From positions 2,480,001-2,544,000 of the forward strand of contig CM056743.1 in NCBI GenBank assembly GCA_029851415.1: a stretch of DNA of 64,000 bases. Reading direction: 5' to 3'. The notes beneath the pieces are model-generated. The model did not search any database, had not been told where the DNA came from, and saw only the letters and a list, made by a program, of their open reading frames with translations. Shown in pieces: positions 36,601 to 49,200 of this stretch. Origin of the DNA: Eretmocerus hayati (lineage: Eukaryota > Arthropoda > Insecta > Hymenoptera > Aphelinidae). The translations under genes and the position numbers were made by a program. Numbering within the stretch: position 1 is the first letter of the stretch; every line of letters begins with the position of its first letter.

Positions 36601-39600
36601 GGGCCAGCTCAAAGCTACAAATTTCGATGCACGGTGATCAAAATGGATCAAAGCGATTTTATGCACTTTATTGCCGATTTACATTGTTTCAGATGATGGA
36701 GGCAAGTTGGGTACACACTTTTGTAAACTCTCAAAAATCATCTTTTGGGAGAATTAAAACAGTTTGGTTCCAGTTGGTCCAAATTGGATGTATACTTTAA
36801 CTCATTTTGAAGGTCTTGAGACAAGCTTCTAAATGAGTTAAAGTACGTTGGAAAATATTGAGATTAGCCAGAATTATTAAGAAAATGGCTTAATGGGGGC
36901 AAGTTGGGTACACTTACCTCAAATATAGTCTCGTATTCTGTTTTGGGCCGACTTCTACAAGTATTTCCGCCTTTTCGCGAAAACCACCGAAAATTCCTGC
37001 TTTTACACCTCATCGGACTCCAGAAAAAGTTTCTGATGTTGTGGAACCAAATAAATTTAAGATTCGTGTTTCACCCATCGTTTTGAGTTGAGTTAGTGTG
37101 CTTCAGCTCACAGCGAAGATAAGATTTTTCATGTCACTCTGGGTTACATGTTTTTGTCAGCGGTGGCAATTTTTACTCATTCCTCGAAATCATTTTCTAC
37201 AGCATGGCATTGGATTCATAATGGAGATGAATTTCTAATCAATTGTTATTCGATTACATATTGAAATACCAGAACTCCATACTATCAATGTCGGAACATG
37301 AACTGACTTTTTCTTGCAAACGAAATGGTTTGAGCTTCGAATTTTCGAAGAGTCAACCTTTCATCTCCATAGAACACAAAATAGAATAACTGATAAATTC
37401 AAATACTGGACAAATTTCTTAAGAATTCTGATCCAGGTGATGCCGCTGAAGAATCCCCGGGGTTTGAAAACTTCCTGTACGCAGCAGGCCCGAGTAACGC
37501 ACAACCGCATCAGCCTATTGTTGGTAAGTCAATTTTTCAGAGTTTTTTCGTAATTACGATGCGTTTTGTGACAACTCATTTTCCGAAGGTATCTTGAAAA
37601 TCACCAAATTTGTCAAATGAAGCTTCGGAAAGTTGCTGCAAATTCCTCAAATCTTTGAAACTCTGTCAGAAATATGTATATCGCCATGAAAAGAAATTCA
37701 CCTGATTCTAACGCTTGCTAACCGAAGGATATGCATTTTCATTGCACAATAACATTTTTTACCGTACAAATATCAATGGGTGTATTGAGTAATCTGGATT
37801 TGCATGTATATGAAGCCATCGACACATCGATGGGGTCCATTTTGATACCAAATCGTGCTGTTGTAGTGAGATATGCGAAATAGGACCCATTCAATACATA
37901 ATAATCTATGGCCACTCGTGTCCCGAGTTCCAACATGAAACAAGATGAATCATTCATTATTTCGATAACGCACGAGCTTGTGGTGAGGAAAATTGTTCAT
38001 GGCGGATATTCACAAGCTGGTCTACACGGATCTAACTTGGAAGCGAACGCACACAATAAACAGTCACATGCTTCAGTTTTGGATTCGGTTACGTTCTAGG
38101 GATATTCCTCTCATAAAATGGATAACATGGAGACATTCCAAATCAGAGCTTCTAATCTCGAAAAAGTTACATTGAGATGGGTTTCCGAATTTTCGAGCGA
38201 GATACGGAGAAATTCCGAGGCACATAAGTGAGAAGGAGATAGCAATCAAACGGAACCCCATTCATTCTAATGTAACTTTTTTGGGAGCATAAAGCTCTGA
38301 TTTAGAATCTTTCTCTATTATCCATTTGACGAGAGAAGTGTCCGCAAAATGTTATCGAACCCAACTCTAAGAATGTATGGATACGATTGTTCATTGTGTG
38401 GATTCGATCCGTATATACTACCTTGTGAATAATATCACCGATGAACAATTCTCCTCACTTCATCGGCTGGATATTATCTCCGCAATCACTAGCTCATGAG
38501 CTTTTAAAATAATGGATCAGTAATGTGATTCATCCTGTTCCATGTTGGAACTTGGGACATCAGTGTGCCTAGATTATTGTGTATTGAATGAATCCCATAT
38601 CTCATATATCTCACTTGAATAGCACGATTCGGTACCAAAGTGAATCGCATCGATGTGTCGACCGCTTAATGTACATAAGAATCCAGATTTTTTAATATAC
38701 CTGATGGTTTGTACGGTAAAAATGTCATTGAGTATTGAAAATGCATGTTACCCGGTCTAGAAGCGGTGGAACCGGATGAATTTTTTTCTCCAATTGAAAG
38801 TACGGAAAAACTGCTATCTTTTGATGCTGAAGAAAAATGAACTTTCCATCTGAATTGTTCGGGTATTTGGCGGTTCGGAGTGGCAGAGTGTCAATATTAT
38901 TCACTCTTTTTGGCCTTCAGCTCGAATTAGAAGCGTTTTGGAGCAACAGTGAATGAGATAAAAAATGTACAATCTATCGAATCCTATCGAGGTTATTCAT
39001 TCATTTTTCTATATTAGGTCAGGGCGAGCTAAAAAATGTAAACGTCTTTGGCTATTTTTGAGCTTCTTTTGGCAGATCTCGTTATTTGAAGGCTACCGTC
39101 AACCGGGATCACTTTGAAACAGACGGAGTAACTTCGCATAATCGTTTGAAGTCTCGAAATCAGGAAAGTATATAGGGATGCGCAGAGGTTCTTGTACTAA
39201 TGTGTTTGATAGTTGCATGCGTGGATGCACTATAGTGTGGCAGTCCCTGTCAGCTGACTGTGGCCCGGAAGGTGGATTTTTGAGCAAAAATACTGGAAGC
39301 TCCAAAATTATGCTCTCCAGCTACAAACAGCTGATAGGGACTGTTTCGCCGGTGCAAAATATTTTCTATGCATACAACTTTCGGGAAAATTAGTACTGGA
39401 ACCCTTGCGGATCCCTATTTTGCTGATTTCGAGAGTTCAAACGAGTGTTCATCCCCGTCTGTTCAAAGTAACTCCCGGTTGGCGCTAATATAACTAATAC
39501 CGAATGAAAGCTTTATCAATTTTTTGCTGAACCCAACTTCGTTTGACTATTCGCCCTCCGAAGCTCAGAAATGACGCGTTCCCGACAGATGAAGTGAGTT

Positions 39601-40928
39601 TTTGATACTCCCTAATTCCCCGTCAACCAGAACACCCATGAAAGTTGTATTTTCATTCAAAAACACGATCCAACACGTATCAGAGTGGCACATGATCGAG
39701 GTTCAGAGTATAAAATGCAACAAAGCTCGTTCCACGTGTATTTTAAATGGCACACTTTCTTGTCCACCATTCGAGAACGTTCGAATTTCACGAGGAAAAA
39801 TTTTACATGCATATTTAGACACTCAGAATACGCATCTCAGTGCAATTTGGGCCCCCAAACCTCTGGAATGGAGTTGGCTCTACTTGTAACACTTCCTTTT
39901 CTTTCATAATGGATAATGATGAAGAGTGATCTCTTTATTTGCCATGGCACGTATGCCTATCTTACAGTAACCCTACCTAGCGCACTGAACCCTTGGGAAG
40001 AAAAAAACTTAAGGGAGAAAGAACAACTCAACGAAGAGCTCAGACGACTTCGAATTCAAATGGAACACGAACAGTTAAGAGAAAATTCCCCAGTACCTTC
40101 GAGACCATTTCAAGGAACACGAGGACAGGTGTTAACGCCGTATCCGAGTGAGTAACGGCAAAAATACATCTCATTTATTGGCAGTTGTTCATACTTTTGT
40201 ATCAACTGGTGCGATTTTTATACCAGCAACTACCATTGAATTACGGACCATCATCAACAGAAATCTTGCCAGAGTCGATGGATAATGATACTACTACCTA
40301 TGCCTAAACAATATCAAAATTCATTTGACGTTAATACTATTAATTTTTCATTATATGGTTTTGCTCATATGTCGCCCTGAATTAAAGTGGGCTTAAAAAG
40401 TAAATTACACGGAAAAGTTTCGTTGACTTTACAATTGATCTTAAAAGGATGTCGGATAGCGACATTGATAACTTCACAAACGATTGAAACGATTTGATGA
40501 ATTTTTCAAATATTGCAATTTTAATAAGTAACGACGATTCAGTTTGGTCCATATCAAGAGGCGCGGTAGCGCCTCGCTGGCGAGTATGAGCGGACGAAAA
40601 ATCGAGCGAGGCGCTGTGCCTATCTATACTTTGAATTGGGGTTTTTTAACCTCACACTTTTTTTCTACTTGGATTATTAATCTCTTAACGTTGCTCATAG
40701 AGCTCTGCAATGCTTTAGCAAAGCCTTTCTAAAACGACTCAGAGTTCTGTACAATTATTTTCTCAATCCGAGCACTGGACGCGTTTTATTCAGCACCGCA
40801 AAATTCATGCCTTCGCACATCTCAGTTCGACTTCTCCAGTCCCGCACTTCGACTCGAGAAATATCGAAACGTCTCTGCTACACATGTGTTGGGTATGTAA
40901 GATGGTCGAGGAAGAGGAAGAGAGAGAG

Positions 40929-40988
<60 letters not shown>

Positions 40989-42782
40989 GATTGTAGATTG
41001 GTTTATTTATTGGTACCTTGGGGTGTCACTCTATCTGGTACAAGTAGCGGATTTCAATGGACATAATATAATATAATAATAGAGGAAAGTATGCATAATA
41101 TTCTCAAATGTGTACAATTATCATTAAATCTTGCGCAGACAATAATTCTGGTATCTAATTTTGATCTTGATATGTGATAATACGTAAACATTGATACATG
41201 AAAAGATCAGATGAAAGAATAATAGTGTATTAACAGTGATATCGCGTTATAAAACTGAGGCAGACGAGTTCGTATATCATCAAAGAATCATGGTTCAGAA
41301 TAAATTCTCCCAAAGACAAAGTACTATGGATTGATAATGATGTGAGAAATTTTGGAGAAAAGTACATCACAACATAGGTAATATCTCCTGTGCTGATTCT
41401 AATTAAAGAGCCGAGTGAATTCTTGATTCACAGAAAATGAATGCTTGTTCATAGAAGAATTCATCTCTTTTACAATGGAAGTACTAGAGTGTCGGGAGGC
41501 ATAACATGGAATATATTGATTGACTTATGAGATACGAATCAACCTTGATCAATCAACTTTGTGCCGAGCGTAAAAGTGTTCAAGATCAGTCTCTGAAAGG
41601 ATTGGTTCAAAGGAACTTTTCTTCGAAGATCTCATACAAACAATCAGATTTCTCACAACTGGTCTCTCAAATTTCAGACGGACACTTACTGAATGAGCTT
41701 TTTTTAGTAAATTGTGAATTTGTTTCGGCCATAATGGACTACCAAAAACTTTGGAACTGGATCGATGGCCGAAAATATCTTCAGCAGTTTTCTGTCTCAG
41801 TTTCGAGGAACTTGAAATGAGCTTATCGCGAATGATAGTCGACGATAGTTGGATAACGATTGATCGAGATTTCGCTCCTTTTTTTATTGATGGTCCAGAA
41901 ACGAGGCCTGAATCGGAAGAATTTTCATTACGAAAGCAGGGACCTTTCCATTCTCTGACATTTACAACAAAATTCTGAAGCTGTGATTGATCCATAGCAT
42001 CGAGTACTTTAGCAACTATTTCGGTTTGATCTAAATTCAAATCATGTGGAATGTCGGACAAAATCATCTCTGCAGGATCCACTAATGTTGCTTGGTGAGA
42101 AAGTTGAGAAATATCTTGCTTCAATTCACTAATATCCCTCTCAATATCACGAAAACGTTTTTCTATGCTGACTTCAATTTCATTCAGTTTAGATAGAATT
42201 TGATTTTGACATGCATTGAAATGAGTAATGAATAATTTGAAATATTGAGGCATGTCACCTGAAGCTCCAACATTCACAGTTTCATCGGCTGAATTTTGCG
42301 ACGAGCTAGTAGGAGCCATTATACACGACACAGAATTCTTCATGTAGCAGACGAGTGACAGAATGTGAACACTTCTCAGCTGTTTTCGAGGACAGGGCTC
42401 TGCTGCCTGGCGCGTGTTCGCTTAATCAGGCTGCACTTGTCAGATCAGGCTTAGCTCAGGGTCACTCAAGTGTGAATCAGGCTTTGAGACTGATAATGTA
42501 GGGATCTGTTAGCAGTAGCTGACATCTAGTAGCTGCGGTTAGAACTTCAAAATTCGTCCAAATGAGCACAAGGTGGCCTAACCTCAAAGTCCAGTTTCAC
42601 GTAGAAGAATTGGGTAGAATTTTTGCAGTACACACAGTTCCACACAAATTTATGGACCCCGTGAATACTTGCAAATTTTAGCGTGCAAGGATCTGTAAAA
42701 ACAAAGCCCGAGGGCACTTTAAGGCAGTGGCAAGTGTCGAAAAACAAAGGGAGATCAGTGAAGGTGTGCGATGACACTTACC

Positions 42783-42843
<61 letters not shown>

Positions 42844-45374
42844 GGCGTACAGAGAAGCAAAGAAGGCTCTCGTTCTAGCCATCCGGAGAAGCAAAGAGAA
42901 GTGCTGGGGTGAATTGTGCGACATGGTTAATGGAGACCCGTGGGGTACGCCATACCGCGTGGTCATGTCCAAGGTCCGACCCCGGAGGGGCAACCCAGCA
43001 CCGACTGATGCAGCTACCTTGCGCAGCATCGTGGAAGACCTCTTTCCAGCAGGAGAACCCAGAGTGACATTCCCTCCCGAGAGCGAAGATCCCATCCCGC
43101 TCTTTACTATGCAAGAGCTACTCATAGCGGCGAAGAGGCTGCCAAACGGCAAGGCCCCTGGCCTGGACGGCATTCCAAACGAGGCTCTGAAACTGGTCTT
43201 CAAATACAACCCAGATTTACTCCTCGACCTCTTCAACATCTGTCTGAGCGCGGGAAATTTCCCGGATAAGTGGAAACGCCAGAAGCTGGTCCTGATACCT
43301 AAAGGTCAAGGAGGTCAACGCCCTCTCAGCATGCTCGACAATATCGGGAAAATGTACGAGAGGATGGTGCTCAACAGGGTGGAAAAAGCCTACGAAGAGA
43401 GCGGCGGGCTATCACCAATGCAGTTTGGGTTCCGGAAGGGACGGAGCACTGTGCACGCGATCGAGGAGGTCCAAGAGCGGGTTCAAGCGTCGGTAGGGAA
43501 CCCATACCAAGGAAGAGGAGGATTCTGTGCCATTATTGCGTTGGACATAAAGAACGCGTTCAACTGCGCGAGCTGGGAGCGAGTCTATCAATCCCAAGCA
43601 GGTAAAGTGCCGCCCTATCTACTAGCCATCACGAGTGACTATCTGCGGAACAGGACACTCGTGTACGACACCGACGAGGGACAAGAGATCCGGGAACTGT
43701 CCGCCGGAATTGGACAGGGGTCGGTTTCCGGGCCGTTCAACTGGAACACACAGTACGACAGTTTACTGTCTATTGAACTGCCCGAAGGAGTCATAATAGT
43801 GGCTTTCGCGGACGACGCGGGGCTCATAGTCTGGTCCGACAACGAGGAACTCTTGGGTAGACGCGCAAACGAGGCGCTGGCCCGAGTCTACGAGTGGATG
43901 ATCAGCAGGCTCCTAGAGCTTGCTGTCAAGAAGTGCGAAGCAATCGTGGTCACAAGACGCAGGAAGTTTGACTTGCCCCACTTTTACATCAACGGGCAAG
44001 AGATCCCACGCAAGACAGAGCTGAAATACCTCGGCGTATGGCTTGACGACAAGTGGTCGTTCAAGAAGCACATCCAGGAGGCCGCTCAAAAAGCGAGCAG
44101 GGTTGGTGCGGCGCTTCAACGGCTGATGCCGAATATCGGAGGACCCAAGGAAAAGAGGCGCGCACTTCTCAACACCGTCAGCACCTCTATCATGCTCTAC
44201 GGTGCACCCGTGTGGGGAAAGAGAGTAGAGAAGACCATCATCGAGAAGAAGGTGGGGCCTGTCCACCGGAGAGCGGCCCTGAGAAGTATCCGTGCCTACC
44301 GCACCGTGTCAGGGGATGCGGCTTACGTATTGGCGAGTACACCGCCCATCCACTTGCTCGTCGCGGAGCGAGTGAGGATCTGGGACCGCCAGAAAGTGAT
44401 CGGAGCCGAACGAGTACTCACCCCGACGATGAAGGAGATTATCCGCGACAACGAGAAGGAAACCACCCTTGAGCATTGGCAAACTGAGTGGGATTCGCCA
44501 TTTGCGAACGGCAGATGGACGCACCGGCTGATCCGTGACGTAGCCAAGTGGGCGGAACGCACCCACGGAGAGATGGACTACTGGACGACGCAGGCACTGA
44601 GCGATCATGGTTGCTTCGGTTCCTATCTAACCAGGTTCAAGAAGAGGAGGACCCCAGCATGTCAGTCATGCGGGGATGAATGGGATGACGCCGAACATGC
44701 CCTGTTCAAGTGCAGCGACACCCGGAGAGAGCGCGCCGAGCTGGATGAATGGCTGGGTGCTCAACTAACACCCGAGAATCTCGTCCCGTACTTGCTCCGC
44801 AACCAGGAGACATGGGATAGACTCACCGGATACATCAAGCTGGTGATGACCCGCAAAGAGGAGAAAGAGAGGGAAGTAAGGCGCCTCGAAGCAGGCGAAT
44901 TACAGTGACTCTGCCGATTGAAACAGAAGAGGCCCAAATGATTCCAGGAGGAATCTGATGCACTGGAAAGGGAAGAAAGAAGAAAGAAGAGAGAAGAAAG
45001 AAGAAAGAGAGGGGACAATGAAGAGTGAAGACAGAAGATGCCGACAAGTGGCCGAAGAGAGAAGATGGAGAAGAGGAACGCTCGCAATCGAGCGCGAGAC
45101 ATGCCGCTCATCCTGAAGTAATGCTCACGCGGTTCCGGGATGAGATGGTAGATGCAGGTGGATCTCCTTCTTGATTGCCCGATGCCCTAGGTATCGGACA
45201 TCGAGGGGAGAGGGATATTACACGGCCGGGCCCACCTCTCGGTGGGCCCCACCCAAACCCGTGTCCCGCCTGGTATGGCCTGCGTGGGCTATGCGTAGTC
45301 CGCGTAAGCTGAACCAGCCCGGTGTCTGGGGACGGATCCGAGGGATCCTGAAGCAGATTTTGCCCTCTAACCAC

Positions 45375-45439
<65 letters not shown>

Positions 45440-46184
45440 ATAGAAGCGCGTGCTCAAGATCTTCCTGTCCGGTAATGACGGCAGTCTGCAATGAGGCTGT
45501 CTGCTGCGTACCGGGCAACGCGGCCACCGACCAGCTGGTTTTAGTGACCCTAGCTGGTTTGTTATCGTGGATAAATGAATTTTCGAATTATCTGAATTTC
45601 TCGATTCTATAATTATTGCATCAGATGTGGGTACTCGAAACTAGCCACGACTAGAGGTGAAGTGAAGATCAAAGAGCCATGCGAGAAGGACAGGGAGGAG
45701 AGATTCGTCTGCTTTGTTGTGTTTTGAGTGTTCGTCGCGGCTCCGCAATATTGGTCTTGCCTGTAGCTGCATGGCTCTCCAGATTGAACTGAACAAAATA
45801 TACACTGATAGTAGTGTATTCTTATGGAAAAAATAACGGAGCCATGTGTAAAAAATTCTCAAGTGCGGTGGGGACAAGTGCTTGGAAAATTTGTGGTTAC
45901 CCTTGGATTTTTATAACCAAGGAGTGAGATCGCCCCCCCCCCCCCTCATTCGTTTTTTTTGATGACGGAGTCATCTTTCGGCGCGGTGCGAGTGAATCCG
46001 TGATTGGGAATCCATGTGGACACGCTCTCAGTTGACGGGATCGTTTGCTATGTTATGCGCAGGCGCCGCGTGCCGCGCTATACTTTATATTAGTAATATA
46101 TGCTCACCATTGTATTAGGTGCTGTATATATGTGCTATATACAACGACTTTTGGCCTAATATGACCTCATGCTCGCGCTCATTG

Positions 46185-46227
<43 letters not shown>

Positions 46228-49200
46228 ATGCGGCGTGCTCTAGCATGCATTTACAAGGCGCGTCTCGCCGTGTAAAGCGGCATATGTGTCTCGTGCCAAA
46301 AACTTTGTTCTTCACGATAACCTTGTTGGACGTCGGCTTCGCCGACGTCCAACGAAGTTATCGCAGGAAACAAAGTTTTTGGCACTCGACGCATAATATA
46401 CTATTGCTTGATGATGGAACTTGCTTCATTAATTCTACATCTCTCAAACGTGGGATGTTCGAACGTCCAAAATTCTTTCATAAATTATGACAACTCGTTC
46501 ATGGAAATTTTGATGACATTCGCAATGCGTGTGCATTACATATTTGAGAACTCGTTTGAGATTTTTTCATATCCATATTAGGGATTGCAATGTAGACTGT
46601 TTTGAGAATTCTTTTTGGCAATTGCTAGAATTTTCAAGAGAAACCTTTGTCTGAGATTCGAAGGAAAATTCACATTAGGCGACAACAAAACGCAATTTTA
46701 GAAACTCTGATACACCACCGAGCTCGAGTCTAGACTATTCTAGCCCGATATCTATATATATAGAATCGGAAACTTTTCTCTCATATCACACGTTTTATAA
46801 TAATCGTACGATGAAGCGAGTCCTCAATTTCAGAGCGTCGCATTATAGGTCTCCCAGATGTTGAGTAAAATTTTGAGTTTAGAATAACCAATTTCTAAGA
46901 TAGGAACAATGGAAGTAATGGACCATTTCCTGATTACATATGAATGAGACTTCGAAGCACTACACTGTTATTGAATACATGTTTTGTGATTTCAACTAAT
47001 GTAGGGTATCCTCATCAAGCCAATTTCTCAATAACTTTGGCCCATCTCAATATTTTCGAACGTACTTCAACTCGTGTGGAAGCTTGTCTCAAGACCTTCG
47101 AAATGAGCTGGAGTAGGTCTAATTTTGATAAACTGGAGGCGAGCTGTTTAAAATTTCCCAGAAAGTGTTTCCTAGGAGTTCACAAAAGTGTGTACCCAAC
47201 TTGCCAAGCAACTTGCCCCCATCATTCAAAACGATGTAAAGAGGCGATAAAATGCATGAAATCGTTTTTATATGTTTTTATCGCCGTGCAACCATATTTG
47301 GAGCTTTTCCCAGGTTCTTAACCACTATTTCTGTTTACCTCCAAATTTTGCATGTTCCAGATCGATGTTTTCCAACTCTAAAAACGGGTTTTGAAGGTCT
47401 TGAAACAAGGTATCAAATACGCTTAAGAACTTTAAGATCCACCGAACTGAAAAAATTTGCACCGGTTTTACTAAACTCAATTTCTTTGTTGATTTCTTAG
47501 CTGTACAATCGCGAAAAATGGGAAAACCACCTCGAGTGTTTCGAGGAAAGCGGATACGATTCTAAATCGGTATAAACCCATCACCTATTTTCTCAAACTT
47601 TAGTTCAACACGCGTAAAAAAATTATCGGGAAGGTGAAGCAGTACCCATTTCTAAGATTGGCATATTGAGACAAGTTGGGTGCACTTATGGTACTGTGCA
47701 AAACTCAATGTGAGAGAGAATTTATGGACGACTCCGTCATCTTTTGCGCGTTCTATCTGGACGCACTAATTTTTTTTTCAAAAGTACAACTAGGCGAGTA
47801 TGAGGTTTAGACAAGAAATATTCATCTCCAGTACATCAAAACTTCAAATTTTATACGACATGGTTTAAACTCTTGGAAGGAATGAGATCTAAAAAAACCA
47901 TGTCGAGTATTTTTTGAGCCGATTTGTCAATCAACATATCATCACTGATAGAGACTAGAGCCATTTTCCTCCAATCAAATCTTTCTTTCAATTCATCCTT
48001 ATGCTGGTGGTTTGACAATTTCTTACTAGCTAATTGTCGCTGAAGTGACCCGAAGTTTAGGTGAGTAGGAGAGGTACAGGGGAATATCGAAATAGAGAAA
48101 ATATAACTGAGTATGATATGAAAATTTAGTGAATCATCATGAACACCAAATTCAACTCAGTTATATTTTCTCTATTTCGATATTTCCTTGTACCTCTTCT
48201 ATACTCACCTAAACTTCGAGTCATTTCAGCGACAATTAGCTAGTAAGAAATTGTCAAACCACCACCATTAGGATGAATTGAAAGAAAGATTTGATTGAAG
48301 GAAAATGGCTCTAGTCTCTACCAGTGATGATATGTTGATCGTGACAAATCGGCTCAAAAAATACTCGACATGGTTTTTTTAGATCTCATTCCTTCCAAGA
48401 GTTTAAACCATGTCGTATAAAATTTGAAGTTTTGATGTACTGGAGATGAATGTTTCTTGTCTAAACCTCACACTCGCCTAGTTGTACTTTCGAAGAAAGA
48501 AGTGAATGAGGGGGGGATATATATATATATACACTTTAATGTGAACTACTTAACTCGATCACGGGAAATTCAAATCATATTAAATGCTTGAATCGGCGTA
48601 TGCGATCAATTTTTCAATCATAGCTCCATTTCAATTACAAATGACTCAAATATCACATATTAGATGTCAATATATTTTTCTGTAACAGCCTTGGATCAAT
48701 TGGAACCGATAGACAATGACTTGAATCATCTGAAAGAAAGATTAAGGCAGTTGATGGAGATGGTGCAATATCATGGATACCTCTTGAATTCTATTTATCC
48801 AAATCGACCTCACAACTTTGAAGCTGGACCATGCAATGGATTAGATGATGGTGAGTTCCCACATGTTTATATGAATTCGATACTCAAGTATATCTCATCT
48901 ATAATATACATCTAATATTCAATCATCTGGTAGAACATCTTGATACTCAGTATATAATGGCTTGAAATCTGAAGTTCTACGTCATACTGATTATTGATTT
49001 GATTTGATTTGATACCAGGTTGATTTTACATCAACAAACACTTGGTACATAATACACTGACAAAAGGAGAGTTCCAACGTTGCGGGTCTTGAATTCGTCT
49101 CAAATTCTGGGAATCATGTTCTTTTGGTGAAAAATGAAGGTATCTCAAAGAATTGAGTCCCATTCTGAGATATAGCTGTGGAGATTAGCCTTGGCCATAT

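Larger units (their letters stand above)
42841..45436 (+). mobile_element. 5'-truncated R1-type LINE
   Basis: Starts abruptly at the end of the (GA)n tract, within the region between endonuclease and reverse transcriptase, and ends in a 3' untranslated region with purine-rich gaagaaagaa repeats, a gggccggg-type GC-rich part and a poly(A) tail of about 58 A. Its base composition is far richer in GC than the surroundings, a sign of recent arrival. No clear target duplication is seen after the tail (gagatagaagcg). Confidence 0.85.

Noticed and set aside
42778..43239. Minus-strand frame opposite the LINE reverse transcriptase
   Set aside because: Shadow of the GC-rich reverse-transcriptase frame and the GA repeat.
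45108..45527. Minus-strand frame with a poly-phenylalanine stretch
   Set aside because: It is the antisense of the LINE poly(A) tail.
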